From: Xanthobacteraceae bacterium
Lineage (GTDB): Bacteria; Pseudomonadota; Alphaproteobacteria; Rhizobiales; Xanthobacteraceae
Direction: 5' to 3'
NCBI GenBank assembly: GCA_031291445.1
Contig: JARLJA010000064.1
Coordinates: 1 to 38,051 of the forward strand
Length of the DNA stretch: 38,051 nucleotides
Part shown: piece by piece, positions 1 through 10,040 of the stretch
How positions within the stretch are numbered: position 1 is the stretch's first letter
How the letters are laid out: every line of letters starts with the position of its first letter
Made by a program: the position numbers and the translations under genes
The notes under the pieces: model-generated
What the model was told of the DNA's origin: nothing
What the model saw: only the letters and a program-made list of their open reading frames with translations
Database searches by the model: none

Positions 1-96
1 CCGTCTGCCGCTGACGTATTGCTACGCCCGCTCGACTTGCATGTGTTAAGCCTGCCGCCAGCGTTCGCTCTGAGCCAGGATCAAACTCTCAAGTTG
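1..96 (-). rRNA. rrs: 16S ribosomal RNA, 5' end only
   Basis: Read on the minus strand, the first bases are the universal start of small-subunit rRNA, including the AGAGTTTGATCCTGGCTCAG primer site (positions 92-73), followed by the conserved run to the CAAGTCGAGCGGGC segment. Only about the first 96 nt are here; the rest lies beyond the left edge. The 5' end is set at CAACTTGAGAG by analogy with other alphaproteobacterial 16S genes. The sequence is of the Bradyrhizobium / Rhodopseudomonas type. The mature 5' end lies within a short inverted repeat (CAAGT at 90-94, ACTTG at 98-102). Confidence 0.97.
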
Positions 97-308
97 GACT
101 TGAACTTTGAACCGGCTGATCACAACGTTTGACGAGGTCCCACCATTGTCGATCGACGCGATTCACATCGCGAAGACCATGGTGTTACCTATGTAAACGT
201 GTACCGCCGAAGTCTTTTGTCCAACCGCACATTTCGAAAGCTTGCGCCTTCAACATGCGCGGCTCGCAAGGACTCCGCCGTCCACGTTTCTCTTTCTTCA
301 TCTTCACT

Positions 309-356
309 TGTCAAACAGCCCGGGAGCCGAGGCTCCCACCCTTCGTTGCGAAGGGT
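309..356 (-). promoter_or_regulatory. rRNA leader: boxA-like antitermination site preceded by two hairpins
   Basis: On the minus strand the leader contains GCTGTTTGACA (319-309), close to the boxA consensus TGCTCTTTAACA that NusB/S10 binds to make rRNA transcription resistant to Rho. Just upstream in the transcript are two perfect hairpins: GGGAGCC/GGCTCCC (322-328 and 331-337, 2-base centre) and ACCCTTCG/CGAAGGGT (338-345 and 349-356, TTG loop). The hairpin-then-boxA order matches a nut-like site. The TTGACA inside boxA looks like a -35 box, but no -10 follows at the right distance. The role is inferred from position and match. Confidence 0.65.
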
Positions 357-491
357 CTCACCCTAACATCCGACGGCAAATCTCCATCCGAAAACTATCG
401 GTTGGGGCTTCACTCATCTCAATGGAAGAGCTTTAAAGGCGCGACACCGTGCCGAGGCCGGGGCCAAGGCGTTGCCGCGCTCAGTGGCCGG

Positions 492-521
492 TTTATAAGC
501 CCGCCCGATCCGGCTTGTCAA
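492..521 (-). promoter_or_regulatory. rrn operon promoter
   Basis: On the minus strand TTGACA (521-516) is followed after 18 bases by TATAAA (497-492), a near-perfect sigma-70 promoter. Transcription would start near 485, giving a leader of about 390 nt to mature 16S. A second TTGACA (534-529) lies 13 bp upstream and has no -10 of its own at normal spacing. The GC-rich bases between -10 and the start fit a stringently controlled rRNA promoter, although that control is inferred. Confidence 0.85.
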
Positions 522-607
522 CGCCTGATGTCAACAAATCGTCGCACGGTCGGAAAGAATCGCCGGAGCGCAGAAAACCCTTATTTTTCAGCAGCTCAAG
601 CGACGTC

Positions 608-713
608 GGGGCTGTGGTCAAGGGCCGCCGCGAGGCGATCCGGACCGCACGTGGTCAAAAAAATTTCTGCCCGCCTGGCGAGATTTTTTGGTGCGGTGCG
701 GTCCCACAGCCCC
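608..713. repeat. Nested inverted repeat upstream of the rrn promoter
   Basis: An outer pair of 10-base arms, GGGGCTGTGG (608-617) and CCACAGCCCC (704-713), encloses a 9-base pair GGACCGCAC (642-650) and GTGCGGTCC (696-704). Inside these, A7 (657-663) faces T6 (684-689). On the right the outer and inner arms abut; on the left they are 24 bases apart, so a folded form would carry a one-sided bulge. No ORF with coding character crosses it. It could be a bidirectional terminator-like structure, a protein-binding site or a remnant palindromic element; I do not recognise the family. Confidence 0.6.
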
Positions 714-1195
714 GCCCGCCATCGCGTGGCAGGTCCGTGCACGGAGCTGCCGCAATGGCGGCGCGGCCGGGGCCTGGGCGATACGTCCGCCATTGTTCGG
801 CACTATGACCGGTCACATTGACGGGCGCGTTGTACGTCAGCATTGTGTCAGCGCTCGGAACCAAGTGACGGTATCATTGGGTGACAGAGGAGCCTTCGAG
901 GGCGTCGCTCTGAAACCGGTGCCTCTACCAGGCCAATCCGCCGGTGGCGGATATTCTGGCAGGTGCGGCGACGAGCATCGCAAGATTGCCCTCATTGGGG
1001 GCGACAAGGGTCCATAACGATTCACGCTTCAGCGGCCTTGCACCGGGGGTGCGTGGCCAGCGGCCTCACAATTCGCACGCTTCGAACGGCGACCCGGGAC
1101 GGGAGAGCCGCGGCGGACGGCAGGCCAACCGCTGGAGCGAGCTGTCGGAACTGCGACGTCCGGATCGTGGACGTCTGGAAGTTGGGGGACGGGGT
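714..1195. other. Intergenic stretch without a convincing gene
   Basis: Open frames here (including a GTG-initiated extension of the M23 gene from 944) have an Arg/Gly/Ser-rich composition typical of non-coding GC-rich DNA and no recognisable family. The stretch holds a perfect 10-base palindrome, TGACCGGTCA (806-815), and a TTGACG (818-823) on the plus strand with only a poor -10 (CATTGT, 841-846) 17 bases later. The promoter of the M23 gene must lie here or closer to 1196, but I cannot place it with confidence. Confidence 0.5.
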
Positions 1196-3277
1196 TTGAA
1201 CCACGGGACGTCACGCGGCGGCCACTATGGGCGCGAGACCGAGGTCATCGACCTCGGCCACGAGCCGCCGCTGTCCGTCGACGGCTCCGAAGCCGCGGTG
1301 ATCGACCGCCGCCGCGTCTCGGTGCAGTGGTTCAGCGGAACAATCCTGACAGGCCTGTGCGGCGCGGCCCTGATCGGCGGCGCCGTTTTCACCTCGCTGG
1401 ACGGCGAGATGACCTTCGCCAAGGTCCCCGAGCGCGTCGAAGGCGCGCTGCGCGGCGCTTTCGGCGCCAATGACAAGCTCGTGGTCGCGCGCAAGAGCGA
1501 CCGCCTGCCGCCGGCCAACGAGGCCAGCGCCGCCCGCACCGTGGTGCGGGTGTCGCAGGTGATGCGGGTCGGCAGCCACGACGTGATGCGGGTGCGCCCG
1601 TTCATCCGGATCTCCGGCAACCTGTCGCTCACCACCAGCGACCTCAGCGCCAAGATCCCGCCGTTCAACGCCCAGCGGCTCCTGACCGACGTCGGTTCGC
1701 CGGCGCCCGCCGCCGACGACGACAACCAGAACGGCGACGCCGCCGAGCCCGACGCCGAAGTCTCGTTCGTGATGCGCGATCTCGGCACCGTGCTGCCGAA
1801 GGCCCGGATCGCCTCCAACGTCACCATCGACGAAGTGCTGCTGAAGGTGCGCGACGTCTCGAACTGGCACGGCGGCGGCAGTCCCACGGGCGGCATCCGC
1901 TATCCCACGCCGAGCCCGTCGGGGCCGGGCGGCACCAAGCTCGCCTATGCGGCGGACGGCATCCCGGCGGATCCCTATGCGCCCTTCCAGGCGCTGATCG
2001 TTCCTGAAAACGTCACCATGCTGCCCAAGACCAACACGACGGCGACCGGCGGCAATCCCAGCGCCGAGCGTGTCCACGTGGTGAAGAAGGGCGACACCAT
2101 CGCCTCGATCGTGCGCGAGCAGGGCGGCACGCCCGAGGAAGCCAAGTCGATCGCGGCGACGCTGGGTGCGCGCGGCCGCGACGGCGGATTGAAGGACGGC
2201 GAGAAGGTCAAGGTCCTGATGGTTCCTTCGGCGCCGGGCCAGCGCCTGCAGCCCTACCGGGTCATCGTCGCCAACGACACCACCGTCGAGGCGGTGGCCG
2301 CGCTGTCCGACATGGGCAAATACGTCGCGGTCGACGTGCAGAGCCTGAACTCGACCACCGAGACCGCCAGCAACGACGACAGCGACGACGATGACGATGA
2401 CGGCAGCGGGGTGCGGCTCTACCAGAGCATCTACGAGACCGCGCTGCGCAACAAGGTGCCGGCTTCCGTCATCGAGGACATGATCCGGATCTACTCCTAC
2501 GACGTCGATTTCCAGCGCAAGGTCCAGGCCGGCGATTCGTTCGAGGTGTTCTTCGCCGGCGAGGACGAGACCAACGGCGGCGCCAGCGCCGACAAGAACG
2601 ACGTGCTCTACGCCTCGCTCACCATCGGCGGCGAAACCAAGAAATACTACCGCTTCCAGACCCCCGACGACGGCGTCGTCGACTTCTACGACGAGACCGG
2701 CAAGAGCGCGAAGAAGTTCCTGGTGCGCAAGCCGGTCGGCAACGCGATCATGCGCTCGCCGTTCGGCGGCCGCCGCCATCCGATCCTCGGCTACGTCAAG
2801 ATGCACACCGGCGTCGACTGGGCCGCGCCCTACGGCACGCCGATCTTCGCCTCCGGCAACGGCGTGGTCGAAAAGGCCGAATGGTCGGGCGGCTACGGCA
2901 AGTATATCCGCATCAAGCATCCCAACGGCTACGAGACCGCCTACGGCCACATGAGCGCCTACGCCAAGGGCATGGAGCCCGGCAAGCACGTGCGCCAGGG
3001 CCAGGTCATCGGCTTCATCGGCTCGACCGGGCTGTCGACCGGCGCCCACGTCCACTACGAAATCCTGGTCAACGGCCGCTTCGTCGACCCGATGCGCGTG
3101 AAACTGCCGCGCGGACGGTCGCTGGAAGGCCCGTTGCTCAGCGGCTTCGAAACCGAGCGCGATCGCCTCGACGGCATCATGGCCAATCGCAACGGCGCCC
3201 GCGTCGCGCAGAACCAGGATCCCGCCAAGGCCGGCAGGGGCCAGGGCGCGTCCGCCAAGGTTCAGGCCTCGCAGTAA
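1196..3277 (+). CDS. Membrane-anchored M23 family metallopeptidase (LytM-type murein endopeptidase)
   Basis: Predicted 693-residue zinc peptidase that would cut peptide cross-links in periplasmic peptidoglycan. From TTG 1196 the chain has a short cytoplasmic segment, one membrane helix (about residues 44-66), a LysM-like stretch (VVKKGDTIASIVREQGG, about 298-315), an Asp-rich linker (about 394-403) and a C-terminal M23 domain. Visible M23 residues are H537 and D541 in HTGVD, H585 in YGHMS, and H618/H620 in HVHYE, so the zinc site looks intact. The start is a judgement: a GTG at 944 is in frame, but residues before 1196 do not look coding, and a purine-rich GGGGGACGGGG precedes the TTG. It is not in an operon; it converges on clpB with a shared terminator. 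Residues after the peptidase domain are low-complexity. Confidence 0.9.
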   Translation: MNHGTSRGGHYGRETEVIDLGHEPPLSVDGSEAAVIDRRRVSVQWFSGTILTGLCGAALIGGAVFTSLDGEMTFAKVPERVEGALRGAFGANDKLVVARKSDRLPPANEASAARTVVRVSQVMRVGSHDVMRVRPFIRISGNLSLTTSDLSAKIPPFNAQRLLTDVGSPAPAADDDNQNGDAAEPDAEVSFVMRDLGTVLPKARIASNVTIDEVLLKVRDVSNWHGGGSPTGGIRYPTPSPSGPGGTKLAYAADGIPADPYAPFQALIVPENVTMLPKTNTTATGGNPSAERVHVVKKGDTIASIVREQGGTPEEAKSIAATLGARGRDGGLKDGEKVKVLMVPSAPGQRLQPYRVIVANDTTVEAVAALSDMGKYVAVDVQSLNSTTETASNDDSDDDDDDGSGVRLYQSIYETALRNKVPASVIEDMIRIYSYDVDFQRKVQAGDSFEVFFAGEDETNGGASADKNDVLYASLTIGGETKKYYRFQTPDDGVVDFYDETGKSAKKFLVRKPVGNAIMRSPFGGRRHPILGYVKMHTGVDWAAPYGTPIFASGNGVVEKAEWSGGYGKYIRIKHPNGYETAYGHMSAYAKGMEPGKHVRQGQVIGFIGSTGLSTGAHVHYEILVNGRFVDPMRVKLPRGRSLEGPLLSGFETERDRLDGIMANRNGARVAQNQDPAKAGRGQGASAKVQASQ

Positions 3278-3361
3278 CAGGCGTCCTGATCGCCCCCGAC
3301 GACGCGGGCAGGCCTTTCCCGATCGCGTCCCTCGAATGAGCGCAATGCCAGCGCGCAAGAC

Positions 3362-3395
3362 AAAGCCGTGGCCGGGGTCCCCCGGTCACGGCTTT
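3362..3395. terminator. Bidirectional intrinsic terminator between the M23 gene and clpB
   Basis: A stem of about 15-16 base pairs with one G-T wobble: AAAGCCGTGGCCGGGG (3362-3377) against CCCCGGTCACGGCTTT (3380-3395). It begins with AAA and ends with TTT on the plus strand, followed by CTGGTTTG, so either strand gives a GC stem with a short U tract. It sits between two convergent genes, 85 bases after the peptidase stop and 35 bases beyond the clpB stop. Confidence 0.8.
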
Positions 3396-3429
3396 CTGGT
3401 TTGTCGGCCTATGATCTGGCCTGAGATCG

Positions 3430-6093
<2,664 letters not shown>

Positions 6094-6156
6094 AACAGCC
6101 CTTTCCCTCGGCCTGCCGCGCATGCCCCGAAGGCGCATCGTCGGCATCGTCACTGG

Positions 6157-6186
6157 GTATCCCCGGCCGTCGTTGATATTCGTCAA
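6157..6186 (-). promoter_or_regulatory. Candidate promoter of clpB
   Basis: On the minus strand TTGACG (6186-6181) and GGATAC (6162-6157) are 18 bases apart, about 64 bases before the clpB start. The -35 is good and the -10 weak. No clear RpoH heat-shock promoter (CTTGAA with a C-rich -10) and no CIRCE repeat could be found upstream, although heat control of clpB by RpoH is usual in this class. Confidence 0.3.
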
Positions 6187-6336
6187 CACGGCCGTGATTG
6201 TCGGGCGCCCCCGGGCGCCTCGCCTCCCCAGATGTGGGAACAGGGCGCTGCAAACGGAAGGGGTTACGCGGCATTTTCGTGGATTTCACCCCGCCGTTCT
6301 GGCGGGCCCCGTCGGGACAGACTAGATAGGTTTGCC

Positions 6337-7128
6337 ATGATCGATTCCGGCTCCGTCGACACCGCAACGCTGGACAGCATCTACCGCTACCCGGTCAAGG
6401 GCCTGTCGCCCGAGGGCATGGACAGGGTGAGCCTGCGGGCCGGCCTGACCCTGCCGGAGGACCGGCGCTACGCCATCGAGAACGGGCCGAGCGGGTTCGA
6501 TCCGGCGAACCCGCAATCGCTGCCGAAGATCAAATTCCTGATGCTGATGCGCAACGAGCGCCTGGCCTCGCTGCACACCCGTTACGATGCGACCAGCCAC
6601 GTCCTCACCATCCACCACCACGGCTGCGAACTGGTGCGCGGCGACCTCGATACCGCGGCCGGCCGCGCGGCGATCGAGGATTTCTTCGCCACGACCTTCG
6701 CCAAGGAACTGCGCGGCCCGCCGCGGCTGTTGTCCGCGGCCGGCCACAGCTTCTCGGACGTCGCGCGCAAGGTGGTGTCGATCATCAATCTCTCGAGCGT
6801 CGCCGAGCTCGAGCGCCTGGTCGGCCAGGACGTCAACCCGCTGCGGTTCCGCGCCAATCTCTACGTCTCCGGCTGGCCGGCCTGGCACGAATTCGCCCTG
6901 GTCGGCTCGACGCTCGCGATCGGCGAGGCGCGACTGAAGGTGGTCAAGCGCATCGTGCGCTGCGCGGCGGTCAACGTCGACCCGGTGACCGCGGTGCGCG
7001 ATCTCGAACTGCCCCACGCCATGATGCGCAACTACGGCCATGACGACTGCGGCATCTATGCCGATGTGATCGCCGACGGCGACATCGCCGTCGGCGACAC
7101 CATACGAGTCCTCAGCTCGCCGGCATGA
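6337..7128 (+). CDS. MOSC domain protein (YcbX-like)
   Basis: 263 residues. The N-terminal half (about 8-100, beginning LDSIYRYPVKGLSPEG) matches the MOSC N-terminal beta-barrel domain; the C-terminal half is a MOSC domain with the conserved cysteine in KRIVRCAAVNVDP. MOSC proteins bind or transfer molybdenum-cofactor-bound sulfur; YcbX relatives reduce N-hydroxylated compounds. The exact substrate here is unknown. The start at 6337 follows a weak TAGG. The 3' end overlaps the convergent CHAP-like gene by 17 bp. Confidence 0.85.
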   Translation: MIDSGSVDTATLDSIYRYPVKGLSPEGMDRVSLRAGLTLPEDRRYAIENGPSGFDPANPQSLPKIKFLMLMRNERLASLHTRYDATSHVLTIHHHGCELVRGDLDTAAGRAAIEDFFATTFAKELRGPPRLLSAAGHSFSDVARKVVSIINLSSVAELERLVGQDVNPLRFRANLYVSGWPAWHEFALVGSTLAIGEARLKVVKRIVRCAAVNVDPVTAVRDLELPHAMMRNYGHDDCGIYADVIADGDIAVGDTIRVLSSPA

Positions 7129-7741
7129 CGTAGGCGTAGATGCGGCCGCGCGGGTAGACCGCCTCGGCGACGCGATGGCCGTGATTGCCGGACACCACGA
7201 TCGGGTTGCCGTGTGGATCGATGCCGCTGACCACGCCGACATGGCCGCCGCCCCTCCGCGACATCACCGCGATGGCGCCGACCTGCGGCCCCGTCACGCG
7301 CTGGCCGTAGCGCGCGAACGAGTTCGCCATATCCGAGCCGGTGCCGCGATGGCCCGAACGCTCCAGCACCATGTTCATGAACCGCGCGCACCACAGCCGG
7401 CCTCGCCCGGTCGGGTTGCCACCGATATAGCGGCGCGCCTCGGCCACCACGTCGGAAAAGCCGTTGAAGCCACCCGGAGCAGGGCCTGCAAAAGCCGGAT
7501 TGTCCCACGGCGACAGCGGCGCCACCTGCTGGCGGGCCAGACGGCCGCGGCCTGCATGGCGCGAGCGGGCAGGATGGCGGCGAGAGTGATGGTGGCCATG
7601 TGCGGCCGCGTGAACGTGACGCCCGCGATGGGCACTTCTGGCGGATGCCGGCGTCGCCAGGGCGACGAGCGCGGCAGAGACGATGGCCATCGCCGCATAG
7701 CGCAGCGACGAACGAACGCAAGCAACTCCAAACTCAGTCAT
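7112..7741 (-). CDS. Exported CHAP/NlpC-P60-like protein (TIGR02594-type)
   Basis: 209 residues. An N-terminal signal sequence (hydrophobic about 15-33, then ATPASA) is followed by a strikingly His- and Arg-rich stretch (about 37-66) and then a cysteine-peptidase-like domain. The likely catalytic pair is C118 (in RLWCARFMN) and H167 (in GGGHVGVVSG), in the spacing of TIGR02594/CHAP amidases that cut cell-wall peptides. A TTG one codon upstream (7744) is an equal-frame alternative start; ATG 7741 is preferred. The His-rich segment may bind metal or tether the protein to anionic wall polymers, which is inference. Catalysis has not been shown for close relatives that I can recall. Confidence 0.75.
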   Translation of the reverse strand: MTEFGVACVRSSLRYAAMAIVSAALVALATPASARSAHRGRHVHAAAHGHHHSRRHPARSRHAGRGRLARQQVAPLSPWDNPAFAGPAPGGFNGFSDVVAEARRYIGGNPTGRGRLWCARFMNMVLERSGHRGTGSDMANSFARYGQRVTGPQVGAIAVMSRRGGGHVGVVSGIDPHGNPIVVSGNHGHRVAEAVYPRGRIYAYVMPAS

Positions 7742-7865
7742 CAAGTCTTCCTCGCTAGCGCCCCCGTTCCCGACGATCGCGCAACGCGGACGTCATGGGT
7801 GCGCTAACAGGTTCGGTGTGACTGCAGCATGGCATCGTGGGGCGACCGCGCGGACGCGGCGGGGC

Positions 7866-7890
7866 GATTTGGTGGCGAGCCCCCCAAATC
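7866..7890. terminator. Hairpin downstream of metW
   Basis: GATTTGG (7866-7872) and CCAAATC (7884-7890) form a 7-base-pair stem 48 bases after the metW stop codon, in the 196-base gap between metW and the CHAP-like gene. There is no T run, so it may be a Rho-dependent end, an mRNA-stabilising hairpin, or chance. Nothing else is visible in this gap. Confidence 0.3.
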
Positions 7891-7937
7891 ACGCCAAGCA
7901 CTGCCGGATCGCAGGTCGGGGATGCGCCGGCTGCGTC

Positions 7938-8597
7938 TCAGGCACCGCGGCGGGTCAGCAGGAACACGCCCTGCTCGCCGAACATGTTCCAGAACCACCA
8001 CGGCGCGTTCAGCCGCAGCGGCCGGCCGCTCAGGTCGAGCGCGATCGCGCGCTCCATCCTGACGTTGATCTCGTCGCAGAGCTGGACGAAATCCTTGATG
8101 GTGCAGAAATGAATGTTGGCGGTGTCGTACCAGGTCGCCGGCAGGTTCTCGGTGCGCGGCATCTGGCCCTTGACCAGGAGCTGGAGCCGCATCTTCCAGT
8201 GGCCGAAATTCGGAAACGAGACGATGGCGCGGCGGCCGATGCGCAGCAGGTTCTCGAGCACGACGCGCGGCTGGCGCGTCGCCTGCAGCGTTTGCGACAG
8301 GATCACGTAGTCGAACGAATCGTCGGGATAGTCGACCAGGTCGGTATCGGCGTCGCCCTGGATCACCGCCAGCCCCTTGGCGACGCAGCGGTTGACGCCC
8401 TCACGCGACAGTTCGATGCCGCGGCCGTCGACGCCGCGGCCCTCGAGCAGGCGCAGCAGGTCGCCCTCGCCGCAGCCGACGTCGAGCACGCGCGAGCCGG
8501 GCTCGACCATCTGCGCGACCAGCAGGTGGTCGGGGCGATAGGGCCCGGCCGACGGACCGGCCGAAGCAAGCGGCAATGTCAGATCCTGGGCCGTCAT
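7938..8597 (-). CDS. metW: Methionine biosynthesis protein MetW
   Basis: 219 residues with a class I methyltransferase-like Rossmann fold: motif I is [15 protein letters not shown] (residues 38-52), followed by ESR-type acidic motifs and the MetW-typical [12 protein letters not shown] and [12 protein letters not shown] segments. In proteobacteria that carry the MetX/MetW pair, MetW is needed with MetX for homoserine O-acylation, and a methyl transfer reaction has not been established. The ATG at 8597 overlaps the metX stop codon by four bases (ATGA), so the two are translationally coupled and share the SAM-II-controlled transcript. Confidence 0.95.
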   Translation of the reverse strand: MTAQDLTLPLASAGPSAGPYRPDHLLVAQMVEPGSRVLDVGCGEGDLLRLLEGRGVDGRGIELSREGVNRCVAKGLAVIQGDADTDLVDYPDDSFDYVILSQTLQATRQPRVVLENLLRIGRRAIVSFPNFGHWKMRLQLLVKGQMPRTENLPATWYDTANIHFCTIKDFVQLCDEINVRMERAIALDLSGRPLRLNAPWWFWNMFGEQGVFLLTRRGA

Positions 8598-9802
8598 GCT
8601 GCCGTCCCCGTCCTGCCGAGGCCACGCGCCGCGGCTGCTGAATCCAGAAAGGCCCGCGCGATGTCGAAGAATTCCGGCACGTCGAGCAGGAAGGCATCGT
8701 GGCCCTTGTCGGTCTCGATCTCGGCGAACGACACCCGCGCCCCGCCGGCATTGAGCGCATGCACGATGCTGCGCGAGTCCGGCGTCGGGAACAGCCAGTC
8801 GCTGGTGAACGAGACCACGCAGAACCGGGTCCGGGTGCCACGGAACGCGGTGGCGAGCACGCCGCCGTGATCGGCAGCGAGGTCGAAATAGTCCATCGCC
8901 CGCGTCAGGTAGAGATAGCTGTTGGCGTCGAAGCGCTCGACGAAAGACGAGCCCTGATGGCGCAGGTAGCTTTCCACCTCGAAATCGGCGTCGAAGGAGA
9001 AAGTCGGGTTTTGGCGGTCCTGCAGGCGCCGCCCGAACTTGCGGTGCAGCGCCGCGTCCGACAGGTAGGTGATGTGGGCCGCCATGCGCGCGACGCCGAG
9101 GCCGCGCTGCGGCCGCACGTCGTGCTCGAAATAGCGGCCCTGGCGCCAGTCCGGATCGGCCATCACGGCCTGGCGGCCGACCTCGTGGAACGCAATGTTG
9201 TGGGCCGAATGCCGCGTCGCGCAGGCGATCGGCAGCGCCGAGAACACGCGGTCGGGATAGGCCGAGGCCCATTGCAGCACCTGCATGCCGCCCATCGACC
9301 CGCCCACCACCGCCAGCAGCGTGCCGATCCCGAGCCGATCGACCAGCATGGCCTGGGCGCGGACCATGTCCGGAATGGTGATCACCGGAAAATCCAGGCC
9401 CCACACCTTTCCGGTCGCCGGATTGGCCGACGACGGTCCGGTGGATCCCATGCAACTGCCGACCACGTTGGAGCAGATCACGAAATAGCGGGCGGTATCG
9501 ATCGGCTTGCCGGGCCCGACCAGGGTCTCCCACCAGCCCGGCTTACCGGTCAGAGGGTGCACGTTCGCGACATGCTGGTCGCCGGTCAGCGCATGGCAGA
9601 CCAGAATGGCGTTGCTGCGTTCCGGATTGAGCTGGCCGTAGGTCTGATAGGCGATCTGGAACGGCGAGAGATCGACCCCGCAATCGAGCCGCAGCGGCTG
9701 GTCCGGCCCGAACAGCGCGAGCTGCGACGTCGGGCGATCGGCCTCGCGCGATCGCTGCTGCAGAGGTGTCACGGGGCTTGCCGCCGTCGCACGTTCGGAC
9801 AT
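8594..9802 (-). CDS. metX: Homoserine O-acyltransferase MetX
   Basis: 402 residues, alpha/beta-hydrolase fold. MetX activates L-homoserine with an acyl-CoA as the first step of methionine synthesis. The catalytic triad is visible: S169 in GGSMGG, D335 in TSDWLFPT and H368 in KGHDAFLL. Whether acetyl- or succinyl-CoA is used cannot be told by family name alone. The start ATG 9802 was chosen because GGGAG lies just upstream and the in-frame extension to 9931 would run through the riboswitch terminator. The leader carries a SAM-II aptamer and terminator, so expression should fall when SAM is plentiful. Confidence 0.96.
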   Translation of the reverse strand: MSERATAASPVTPLQQRSREADRPTSQLALFGPDQPLRLDCGVDLSPFQIAYQTYGQLNPERSNAILVCHALTGDQHVANVHPLTGKPGWWETLVGPGKPIDTARYFVICSNVVGSCMGSTGPSSANPATGKVWGLDFPVITIPDMVRAQAMLVDRLGIGTLLAVVGGSMGGMQVLQWASAYPDRVFSALPIACATRHSAHNIAFHEVGRQAVMADPDWRQGRYFEHDVRPQRGLGVARMAAHITYLSDAALHRKFGRRLQDRQNPTFSFDADFEVESYLRHQGSSFVERFDANSYLYLTRAMDYFDLAADHGGVLATAFRGTRTRFCVVSFTSDWLFPTPDSRSIVHALNAGGARVSFAEIETDKGHDAFLLDVPEFFDIARAFLDSAAAARGLGRTGTAA

Positions 9803-9835
9803 CGTGTCTCCCGTCCAGCATTCGGACCGGGCAAC

Positions 9836-9868
9836 AAAAACCCGGCCTGAACGAATGGTTCGGCCGGG
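9836..9868 (-). terminator. Intrinsic terminator in the metX leader
   Basis: Minus strand: CCCGGCC (9868-9862), GAAC, loop CATTC, GTTC, an unpaired A, then GGCCGGG (9847-9841), followed immediately by five T (9840-9836) and GTTG. This is a complete Rho-independent terminator about 33 bases before the metX start codon. Its 5' arm can pair instead with GGCCGGGG (9887-9880) at the end of the SAM-II aptamer, which makes it a candidate regulated terminator. Confidence 0.85.
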
Positions 9869-9879
9869 ATCACATCTGT

Positions 9880-9942
9880 CCCCGGCCTGTTTAGCGAGTT
9901 GTTTAACGTGGCTGCAAGCCGGCCGGCTCAAATGACCACGGA
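9880..9942 (-). promoter_or_regulatory. SAM-II riboswitch
   Basis: The minus strand carries the conserved SAM-II (metA motif) core: CGTGGTCATTTG (9940-9929), then CCGGCTTGCAGCCACG and TTAAACAACTCGCTAAA. P1 forms between CGTGG (9940-9936) and CCACG (9911-9907). The pseudoknot forms between the GCCGGCC loop segment and the AGGCCGG at the 3' end (9888-9882). SAM-II aptamers bind S-adenosylmethionine and repress methionine genes in alphaproteobacteria. Identified by recall of the consensus, not by a covariance search, but the match to the invariant positions is very close. Confidence 0.93.
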
Positions 9943-9948
9943 CTGAAA

Positions 9949-9977
9949 CGAATAGTCCCGCACCGGCCCGGCGTCAA
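9949..9977 (-). promoter_or_regulatory. Promoter of the metX-metW transcript
   Basis: Minus-strand TTGACG (9977-9972) and TATTCG (9954-9949) with an ideal 17-base spacer. The predicted start is close to 9942, which is the first base of the SAM-II aptamer, so the transcript would begin essentially with the riboswitch. Confidence 0.7.
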
Positions 9978-10040
9978 GATGTTGCCCGGTCCGGCAGCCG
10001 TCGCGCCGACAGTGGGCCACTGAATCCGTTAATGTTTTCT

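Noticed and set aside
309-314. TTGACA in the rRNA leader as a second rrn promoter
   Set aside because: No -10 box lies 16-19 bases downstream on the minus strand; the hexamer is better explained as part of boxA.
129-821. Open frames of up to 230 codons upstream of 16S
   Set aside because: They cross the rRNA leader, boxA and the rrn promoter, are Arg/Ser/Pro-rich and have no family resemblance.
944-1195. GTG-initiated N-terminal extension of the M23 peptidase
   Set aside because: The extra 84 residues are Arg/Gly-rich, precede the usual family start and lack a good ribosome-binding site.
1211-3358. 715-codon antisense frame over the M23 gene
   Set aside because: Codon mirror of a GC-rich gene; no domain and the sense strand has an intact peptidase.
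6094-6336. RpoH heat-shock promoter or CIRCE element for clpB
   Set aside because: No match to TTAGCACTC-N9-GAGTGCTAA, and the best RpoH-like pairs had poor spacing or boxes.
7818-8870. 350-codon plus-strand frame over metW
   Set aside because: Antisense to a well-recognised gene and composed of low-information residues.
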